Assembly: GCF_025231485.1 (NCBI RefSeq)
Contig: NZ_CP104003.1
Coordinates: 1,674,001 to 1,738,000 of the forward strand
From: Salinirubellus salinus
GTDB taxonomy: Archaea; Halobacteriota; Halobacteria; Halobacteriales; Haloarculaceae
DNA: 64,000 nucleotides
Direction of reading: 5' to 3'
The position numbers and the translations under genes were made by a program. Shown in pieces: positions 58,463 to 64,000 of the stretch. The notes below the pieces were generated by a model that worked only from the letters and a program-made list of their open reading frames with translations, searched no databases and was not told the origin of the DNA. Each line of letters opens with the position of its first letter. Positions within the stretch are counted from its first letter, which is position 1.

Positions 58463-58968
58463 GCGGGCGCGATAGCGCACGTCCGCGGGTCGTCCTCGTC
58501 GCCGCCGTCGCCGAGAACGGCGTCATCGGCGTCGACGGCGGGATGCCGTGGCACTACCCCGCTGACCTGCGACACTTCAAGGAGACGACCACGGGCCACC
58601 CCGTCGTGATGGGGCGGACGACCTACGAGTCCATCGTCGCCGACCTCGGCGGCCCCCTGCCCGACCGGACGAACGTGGTGCTCTCGACGCGCGACCTCGA
58701 CCTCCCCGAGGGGGCGGTGCTCGCGGACTCGCTCGACCGGGCGCTCGAGCGCGCACGCGAGGCCCCGGGCGGCGACACCGTCTACGTCGTCGGTGGGGAG
58801 ACCGTCTACGAGCAGTTCCTCGACCGGGCCGACGCGCTGGTGCTGACCGAGGTGCCCGAGTCGCCCGAGGGCGACACCCACTTCCCCGCGTTCGACGCCG
58901 AGATGTGGCGGGAGGTCGAACGCCGCGAGGCGGGCGAACTGGCCTTCGTCACCTACGAGCGACGCTGA
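58459..58968 (+). CDS. folA: Dihydrofolate reductase
   Basis: Reduces dihydrofolate to tetrahydrofolate with NADPH (169 aa). VLVAAVAENGVIGVDGGMPWHYPADLRHFKETT has the Met-Pro-Trp and Asp/Glu region; VVMGRTTYESI and VYVVGGETVYEQFL are NADPH-binding. The ATG overlaps the thyA stop (ATGA), so the two form a working cycle in one operon. It matches other haloarchaeal enzymes in length. Confidence 0.96.
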   Translation: MSGRDSARPRVVLVAAVAENGVIGVDGGMPWHYPADLRHFKETTTGHPVVMGRTTYESIVADLGGPLPDRTNVVLSTRDLDLPEGAVLADSLDRALERAREAPGGDTVYVVGGETVYEQFLDRADALVLTEVPESPEGDTHFPAFDAEMWREVERREAGELAFVTYERR

Positions 58969-58974
58969 GCCGGC

Positions 58975-59910
58975 TCAGACCGCGCTGTCGAACTCGCCCG
59001 AGACGAGGTCGGTCGCCAGCCCCCGGAGGTGGTCTGCCAGCGGGTCGCCGGCTGCCGTCCGGAGGTAGTCGACCCACCGCTCGGGCAGGGCGCTCGTGCC
59101 GAACCGGGCCCCCGCGACGGCACCGGTCACGGCGCCGAGGGTGTCGGCGTCGCCACCGCGGTTGACCGCGGTGATGATGGCCGCCTCCGCGGTGTCGGCC
59201 ACGAGCGCGTCGTGGAGGCTCGTCTGGAGCGTCGAGACGACGTACCCCGAGTTGTCGAGCGCCTCGTCGTCGCCCTCGCCCACGCCGTCGAGCGCGCCCC
59301 GGAGTTCGCCGGGCAGCTCGGTCGTCTCCAGCGCCCGGGCCAGCGGGTCGGTCTCGCCGTCGAGGAACCCGCGTATCGTCCGGTTCAACACCGCACACCC
59401 GGCCTGACAGCGCGGGTCGAAGTGCGTGATGGCCGAGGAGGCGCGGCTCACACGGTCGAGTCGGCCGCCCGAGAACGCGAGGGCGTGCGGGGCACAGCGC
59501 ATCACGCTCCCGTTTCCGGCGTTGCCACCCTCGGCGAGGCGCTCCCAGACCGTCTCGCCGGCCTGCAGGGCCGGCGTGCCCGACCGGAGCTCGTTGATGG
59601 CGTCGCTGGTCGTCAGCCCCACGTCGAACGGACCGGCCTCGAGCCAGTCGACGAACCGGCGCCCCACGTCGTCGGGGGCGAATCGGCCCGTCTCGACGAG
59701 GCTCTCGGCGATGCACAGCGCGAGGTCCGTGTCGTCGGTGACGGTCCCCGCGGGCTGGCGGTGGGTCCCCTGGCCGACCATCTCGCGGAGGGTACCGTGT
59801 TCGCGGTCGATATCCGCTGGCGAGCGGAACTCGACGGGGCGCCCGAGCGCGTCGCCGCAGGCGAGTCCGAGGAGCGCTCCCTTCGCCCGGTCAAGCGTGT
59901 CGTCGTCCAT
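58975..59910 (-). CDS. ADP-ribosylglycohydrolase (DraG/ARH family)
   Basis: A 311-aa Mg-dependent hydrolase that would remove ADP-ribose from proteins or metabolites. AKGALLGLACGDALGRPVEF, TVTDDTDLALCIAESL (three metal Asp/Thr), NAGNGSVMRCAPHAL, THFDPRC and NRGGDADTLGAVTGAVAGA are the family motifs in order. ATG 59910 (MDDDTLDRAKG) was chosen since family members start just before the first motif. It is convergent with folA, with 6 bp between stops. Confidence 0.92.
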   Translation of the reverse strand: MDDDTLDRAKGALLGLACGDALGRPVEFRSPADIDREHGTLREMVGQGTHRQPAGTVTDDTDLALCIAESLVETGRFAPDDVGRRFVDWLEAGPFDVGLTTSDAINELRSGTPALQAGETVWERLAEGGNAGNGSVMRCAPHALAFSGGRLDRVSRASSAITHFDPRCQAGCAVLNRTIRGFLDGETDPLARALETTELPGELRGALDGVGEGDDEALDNSGYVVSTLQTSLHDALVADTAEAAIITAVNRGGDADTLGAVTGAVAGARFGTSALPERWVDYLRTAAGDPLADHLRGLATDLVSGEFDSAV

Positions 59911-59962
59911 GGCAGTGGCTGGGGCCGGCGCGGGGAGAATCCTTCGGCACGAGCGCTCGCTG

Positions 59963-60355
59963 CTACAGTTCGCGGTGGAGGTACGCGCCCAGCACGCCGC
60001 CGACGGCCGAGAGCCCGACGGTGTACAGCAGGCCGAGGAGGCCGACGAACAGGAAGGCGACGAAGCCGAGCGCGCCGACGGCGCCACCGCGCGGGCCCAT
60101 CATCGGGACGAACGCGAGGAAGAACCCGCCGAACAGGAACCCGACGAGTGCGAGGGGGACGATGGCGACGAGGCCGGCGTACAGCCCCACCTTCAGGCCG
60201 GCGTCGGTGTCCGGCCCTTCGAGGTAGCCCGCAAGCGCGCCACCGAGGACGGTGGAGAACGGGAGGAACGCGAGGACGATGCTGGCGAGGCCGCCGACGA
60301 GCGCGTTGACGCCGGTACTGGAGCCGTACTCGGAGAGCGGAGGGCTACTCGACAT
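59963..60355 (-). CDS. Small membrane protein (DUF5518-like)
   Basis: A 130-aa four-helix membrane protein rich in Gly, Leu, Val and Phe. Helices at about 15-42, 55-80, 85-105 and 108-126. The pattern GLKVGLYAGLVAIVPLALVGFLFGG resembles the haloarchaeal DUF5518 family, which I recall but cannot check. ATG 60355 gives a polar N-terminus (SSSPPLSEYGS). 52 bp separate it from the ADP-ribosylglycohydrolase gene on the same strand. Confidence 0.7.
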   Translation of the reverse strand: MSSSPPLSEYGSSTGVNALVGGLASIVLAFLPFSTVLGGALAGYLEGPDTDAGLKVGLYAGLVAIVPLALVGFLFGGFFLAFVPMMGPRGGAVGALGFVAFLFVGLLGLLYTVGLSAVGGVLGAYLHREL

Positions 60356-60475
60356 GCCCGCAGGTGGTTCGGCACCGTACAAGAAGGTTCGCCGTCCGTG
60401 TCACCGGCCCCGGAGCGGCGTCTCGGATGCGGAGTGGCCCGCGGATTCTTGCCGTTCGGGTGCCACCGTCCGTGT

Positions 60476-60661
60476 ATGGGAGCGACGTTCGAACTCTACG
60501 AGGACCGCGAGGGGAAGTACCGCTGGCGACTCGTCCACGACAACGGGAACATCATCGCGGACTCCGGTGAGGGGTACGCGACCCGGCAGAAGGCCCGGCA
60601 GGGCATCGAGAGCGTGCGGGCGAACGCGCCCGACGCGCCGCTCGAGTCACTCGAGGACTGA
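60476..60661 (+). CDS. Small HVO_2922/YegP-like (DUF1508) protein
   Basis: A 61-aa protein of the DUF1508 type: FELYEDREGKYRWRLVHDNGNIIADSGEGYATRQKARQGIESV, a single unit of the fold. Its short length, the strand-turn-strand-helix pattern and the KYRWRL and NGNIIADS motifs support the assignment. The molecular role is unknown. No clear operon partner. Confidence 0.85.
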   Translation: MGATFELYEDREGKYRWRLVHDNGNIIADSGEGYATRQKARQGIESVRANAPDAPLESLED

Positions 60662-60690
60662 CGGCGCAGCGCGGCCCGGCCGTCGGACGC

Positions 60691-60697
60691 TTTTTAG
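60691..60697 (+). promoter_or_regulatory. TATA box of the FAD/Fe-S dehydrogenase gene
   Basis: TTTTTAG is centred 27-28 bp before ATG 60722, favouring that start over GTG 60716. Confidence 0.55.
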
Positions 60698-60721
60698 CCA
60701 CCCGCCCGCGTAGCCGTGTGC

Positions 60722-63700
60722 ATGGCGACCGAGGGACGTGGCGGGCACGGCGAGAGCGCGCGACACGTCGACGACGACGGCAGTGACGGCGACGTACCCC
60801 CGGACCCCGCGAGCGACCCGCGGGCCGACTACGACTATCGCTCGGACGACGGAGACGCAGTGGGAGGGACCGGGACCGACCCCGCCCTCGCGGCCGCGCT
60901 GGACCGCCTCGTCGACGGCGAGGTCCGGTTCGACGAGTACACCCGCACGCTGTACGCCACCGACGCCTCTGCCTACGAGGTGCCCCCGGTCGGCGTGGTG
61001 TTCCCGCGTCACACCGAGGACGTGGCGGCCGTCGTCTCGCACTGCCGCGAGGCGGGCGTCGCCGTCCTCCCGCGCGGGGCGGGCACGTCGCTCGCGGGCC
61101 AGTCGGTGAACGAGGCCGTGATCCTGGACTTCACGAAGCACATGGACCGGGTGCGAGACATGGACCTCGACGCACCCGAGGTACGCGTCCAGCCCGGTTG
61201 CAGGCTGGGCGACCTGAACGACCGACTGGCCGACCACGGGCTGAAGTTCGCGCCCGACCCCGCGTGGGGCGACAAGTCCGTCGTCGGCGGTGCCGTCGGC
61301 AACAACTCCACCGGCGCACACTCGCTGCAGTACGGCAAGACCGACGCCTACGTCGAGTCGCTCGAGGTGGTGCTCTCTGACGGGTCGATCCACGAGTTCG
61401 GCGAGATGACGCTCGAGGAACTCCGGTCGCGGGCCGACGGCGACTGGAACCTCGAGTCGAAGGTCGCCCGCGAGGTGCTCCGCATCGTCGAGGAGGAGGC
61501 CGACGCGGTGGACGAGGCGTTCCCCGACCTCAAGCGGAACGTCTCGGGGTACAACCTCGACCGGCTGGTCGAGGAGGGTCGCGAGGCCCTCGCCGACGAC
61601 GAGGCGACGGTCAACCTCGGCCGACTGCTCGCCGGGAGTGAGGGGACCCTCGCCGTCGTCACCGAGGCGACGCTCTCGCTCGAACCCATCCCGGAGACGA
61701 AGTCGGTGGCCCTGCTCGCGTACCCGGACCTCGTGGACGCGATGGAGGACGTCGCCCCCATCCTTGAACACGACCCCGCGGCCGTCGAGGTGATGGACGA
61801 CGTGTTGCTGGACCTCGCCCGCGACACCAGCGAGTTCGGCGACCTCGTCGGCGAGATGGTGCCCGAGGGGACGGGCGCGATGCTGCTCGTGGAGTTCTAC
61901 GCCGACTCGGACGCCGAGGGGCGCGAGAAGGTGGCCGGGCTGCTGGCCGACCGCTCGCCCGACACCCCCACCGAGGCCGCGGTGCCCGACTGGGCGCCCG
62001 AGACGGGTGCGGCCGTCCGGGCCACGCAAGCCGACGAGGCCCACGACGACGCCGAGCGCGCCCGGTTCTGGAAGCTCCGGAAGTCGGGGCTCCCCATCCT
62101 CCTCTCGCGGACGAGCGACGCGAAACACATCTCGTTCATCGAGGACACCGCCGTCCCGCCCGAGGCGCTGCCGGGGTTCGTCACGGAGTTCCGCGAGGTG
62201 CTGGAGGCCAACGGCACCTCCGCCTCGTTCTACGCCCACGCGGGGCCCGGCTGTCTCCACGTCCGCCCGCTCGTGGACACGAAGACCGTGGAAGGCATCG
62301 CGCAGATGGAGGCCATCGCCGACGGCGTGACCGACCTCGTCGTCGAGTACGGCGGGAGCGTCTCGGGCGAGCACGGCGACGGCCGCGCCCGGAGCCAGTG
62401 GAACCGGAAACTGTACGGCGACCACGTCTTCGAGCTGTTCGTCGACCTGAAGCGGGCGTTCGACCCCGACGGTATCCTGAACCCCGGACAGGTCTGCGGC
62501 GACGTCTCGATGACCGAGCACCTCCGGTTCGACGACGAGTACGACCTCGACCTCGGGTTCGAGCCGGCGCTGCACTGGGAGAACGAGAACGGGATGGCCG
62601 GGATGGTCGAACTCTGTCACGGCTGCGGGGGCTGTACCGGCCCGCAGCACACGACCGGTGGCGTGATGTGTCCGACCTACCGCGCGACGGAGGAGGAGAT
62701 CCAGTCGACCCGTGGCCGGGCGAACATGCTCCGGCAGGCGATGAGCGGGACGCTCGACGCCGAGAGCACCGACCCCGAGTTCCTCCGGGAGGTGCTCGAC
62801 CTCTGTGTTGGATGCAAGGGGTGTGCCCACGACTGCCCGAGTCAGGTCGACCTCGCCAAGATGAAGGTGGAGGTCGAACACGCCCACCACCAGGAGTCCG
62901 GGTCGACCCGCCGCGAGCGGCTGTTCGCGAACGTCCACACCCTCTCGAAGGTCGGGTCGGCGCTCGCGCCGCTCTCGAACGTCGTCCAGTCGCTCCCGGG
63001 GAGTGGGTGGCTGGCTGAGCGGACGCTCGGCATCGCCCGCGAGCGGTCGCTCCCTCACTTCGAGCGCGAGACGTTCCGCGACTGGTTCGCCGCACGCGAG
63101 GGCGGCCTGCCCGAGCGCGAGGCGACCCGACGGGCGGTGCTCGTCCCCGACACCTACAACGACTACTCGAACCCCGCGGTGTTGCGGGCGGCCGTCCAGG
63201 TGCTGGAGGCGGCCGGCGTCCACGTCGACGTCCCGGACACCGGCCCCACCGGCCGGGCCGCCCACTCACAGGGGTTCCTCGACGTGGCGAAGGAGCGGGC
63301 GACCGCGACGGTGGGCGAACTCGCCCCCCGCGTGGAGGACGGCTGGGACGTGGTCGTCGTCGAACCGTCCGACGCCGTGATGCTCCAGTCGGACTACAGG
63401 GACCTCCTCTCGGGGACGGCCGTCGACCTGCTCTCGGAGTACACCTACGGCGTCTGTGAGTACCTCGACCACCACGACCTGACGGCCGGCGTCGACTGGC
63501 GCTCCGACACGTCCGCCGGGTCGCTCACCTACCACGGCCACTGCCACCAGAAGGCCACGCGGAAGGACCACCACGCCGTCGCCGTCCTCCGCGGGGCCGG
63601 CTTCGAGGTGGACCCGCTCGACTCCTCCTGTTGCGGGATGGCGGGGTCGTTCGGCTACGAGGCCGAGCACTACTCGATGTCGAAGGCGGTCGCCGAACAG

Positions 63701-63841
63701 TTGTTCGAACTGGTGGACGCGAGTCCGGGCGACCGCGTCGTCGCACCGGGGGCGTCCTGCCGGACGCAGCTGGGTGACCGCGAGGGGAGCGAGTCGCCGC
63801 CGCACCCGGTGCAGGTGCTGGCCGAGGCGCTCGCCGACTAG
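60722..63841 (+). CDS. FAD-linked 2-hydroxyacid dehydrogenase fused to Fe-S/CCG domain (D-lactate/glycolate type)
   Basis: A 1039-aa respiratory dehydrogenase, likely oxidising D-lactate or glycolate and passing electrons to the membrane. The FAD-binding domain is at about 65-280 (PRGAGTSLAGQSVNEAV, GGAVGNNSTGAHSLQYGKTD), and the FAD-oxidase C domain runs to about 590 (GEHGDGRARS). Two 4Fe-4S motifs follow: CHGCGGCTGPQ with CP near 632-650, and CVGCKGCAHDCP near 694. The last 250 residues are a CCG domain pair, with GHCHQKATRK and SSCCGMAGSFGYEAEHY. The N-terminal 45 residues are acidic and disordered. The fusion replaces separate GlcD, GlcE and GlcF-type subunits. Confidence 0.92.
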   Translation: MATEGRGGHGESARHVDDDGSDGDVPPDPASDPRADYDYRSDDGDAVGGTGTDPALAAALDRLVDGEVRFDEYTRTLYATDASAYEVPPVGVVFPRHTEDVAAVVSHCREAGVAVLPRGAGTSLAGQSVNEAVILDFTKHMDRVRDMDLDAPEVRVQPGCRLGDLNDRLADHGLKFAPDPAWGDKSVVGGAVGNNSTGAHSLQYGKTDAYVESLEVVLSDGSIHEFGEMTLEELRSRADGDWNLESKVAREVLRIVEEEADAVDEAFPDLKRNVSGYNLDRLVEEGREALADDEATVNLGRLLAGSEGTLAVVTEATLSLEPIPETKSVALLAYPDLVDAMEDVAPILEHDPAAVEVMDDVLLDLARDTSEFGDLVGEMVPEGTGAMLLVEFYADSDAEGREKVAGLLADRSPDTPTEAAVPDWAPETGAAVRATQADEAHDDAERARFWKLRKSGLPILLSRTSDAKHISFIEDTAVPPEALPGFVTEFREVLEANGTSASFYAHAGPGCLHVRPLVDTKTVEGIAQMEAIADGVTDLVVEYGGSVSGEHGDGRARSQWNRKLYGDHVFELFVDLKRAFDPDGILNPGQVCGDVSMTEHLRFDDEYDLDLGFEPALHWENENGMAGMVELCHGCGGCTGPQHTTGGVMCPTYRATEEEIQSTRGRANMLRQAMSGTLDAESTDPEFLREVLDLCVGCKGCAHDCPSQVDLAKMKVEVEHAHHQESGSTRRERLFANVHTLSKVGSALAPLSNVVQSLPGSGWLAERTLGIARERSLPHFERETFRDWFAAREGGLPEREATRRAVLVPDTYNDYSNPAVLRAAVQVLEAAGVHVDVPDTGPTGRAAHSQGFLDVAKERATATVGELAPRVEDGWDVVVVEPSDAVMLQSDYRDLLSGTAVDLLSEYTYGVCEYLDHHDLTAGVDWRSDTSAGSLTYHGHCHQKATRKDHHAVAVLRGAGFEVDPLDSSCCGMAGSFGYEAEHYSMSKAVAEQLFELVDASPGDRVVAPGASCRTQLGDREGSESPPHPVQVLAEALAD

Positions 63842-63922
63842 CCGCTCGTGACGGGTTTCGAGGGGGCTCGCGGCCCACAGCCGACGGCGAGCGAGCGACT
63901 CGCCATCGGTGCGTGCCACAGG

Positions 63923-63931
63923 GATTTTATA
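63923..63931 (+). promoter_or_regulatory. TATA box of the gene at the right edge
   Basis: GATTTTATA is centred about 27 bp before ATG 63956, predicting a leaderless transcript. Confidence 0.6.
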
Positions 63932-63955
63932 ACGCGCCGGGAGAGGTAGCAACAG

Positions 63956-64000
63956 ATGCGACCGGACCGTCCCACGCGTGCAATGGCCCTCTCCCTCGCC
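63956..64000 (+). CDS. Start of a gene cut by the window edge
   Basis: The first 15 codons (MRPDRPTRAMALSLA) follow a well-placed TATA box. Two or three basic residues followed by a hydrophobic run look like the beginning of a signal peptide or membrane protein, but there is too little to say more. Confidence 0.5.
   Translation, partial: MRPDRPTRAMALSLA

Noticed and set aside
1-64000. Prophage, insertion sequences, integrases, CRISPR-Cas or restriction systems
   Set aside because: No transposase, integrase, Cas, capsid or methylase motifs, and no terminal repeats or direct repeats at tRNA ends were seen by eye.

Overview
The window is chromosomal DNA from a halophilic archaeon (class Halobacteria). 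The evidence is very high GC, strongly acidic predicted proteins, archaeal replication protein A with its partner protein, PibD-type pilins, Tat-lipoprotein and PGF-CTERM-like secreted proteins, intron-less archaeal tRNAs, and many genes whose start codon lies about 25-28 bp downstream of a TATA-like box, as expected for leaderless haloarchaeal transcripts. I cannot name the genus. No rRNA, CRISPR array, insertion sequence or integrase was found, so this looks like core chromosome with some accessory surface genes.

Region 1 (1-12.5 kb) is the most distinctive. Two tandem PilB-PilC-pilin modules lie head to tail. In each, an ATPase overlaps a polytopic membrane platform by 4 bp, and the platform is followed by an unusually large (540-560 aa) pilin-like protein carrying an immunoglobulin-like domain. 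The ATPase and platform genes share long exact nucleotide repeats, and the second ATPase gene and the second pilin gene share a 14-bp imperfect palindrome upstream. A winged-helix regulator and a small membrane protein follow. Region 2 (12.6-24.7 kb) holds a large secreted protein, a PEBP-family protein, another pilin-like gene, tRNA-Pro, an MscS channel, cmk-truB, a PhoD-type phosphatase, a GAF-PAS-LOV histidine kinase, tRNA-His, a conserved 150-aa protein and a ribbon-helix-helix protein.

Region 3 (24.8-32 kb) contains the complete histidine-utilisation operon hutUGIH, with every junction overlapping, followed convergently by the RPA/RPA-associated pair. Region 4 (32-41 kb) has an alpha/beta hydrolase, a small conserved protein, a 681-aa pilin-like surface protein, an enoyl-CoA hydratase and a Liv-type ABC importer (binding protein, two permeases, one ATPase) with no second ATPase. 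Region 5 (41-50 kb) has an SDR oxidoreductase, a photolyase, superoxide dismutase, several small haloarchaeal proteins, a BioD-like P-loop protein and an orphan nuoCD fusion coupled to a zinc-finger protein, divergent from a Bat-type regulator.

Region 6 (50-64 kb) is mostly metabolic: a metallo-beta-lactamase-fold hydrolase, creatininase-family amidohydrolase, second MscS channel, cyclase-family hydrolase, aldo/keto reductase, secreted sugar dehydrogenase, FMN-binding pyridoxamine-oxidase-like protein, the thyA-folA operon, an ADP-ribosylglycohydrolase, small membrane proteins, and a 1039-aa FAD/Fe-S 2-hydroxyacid dehydrogenase. A further gene starts just before the right edge. Starts were chosen from homology, operon overlaps and TATA-box spacing. 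Family names beginning DUF are from memory and unverified.
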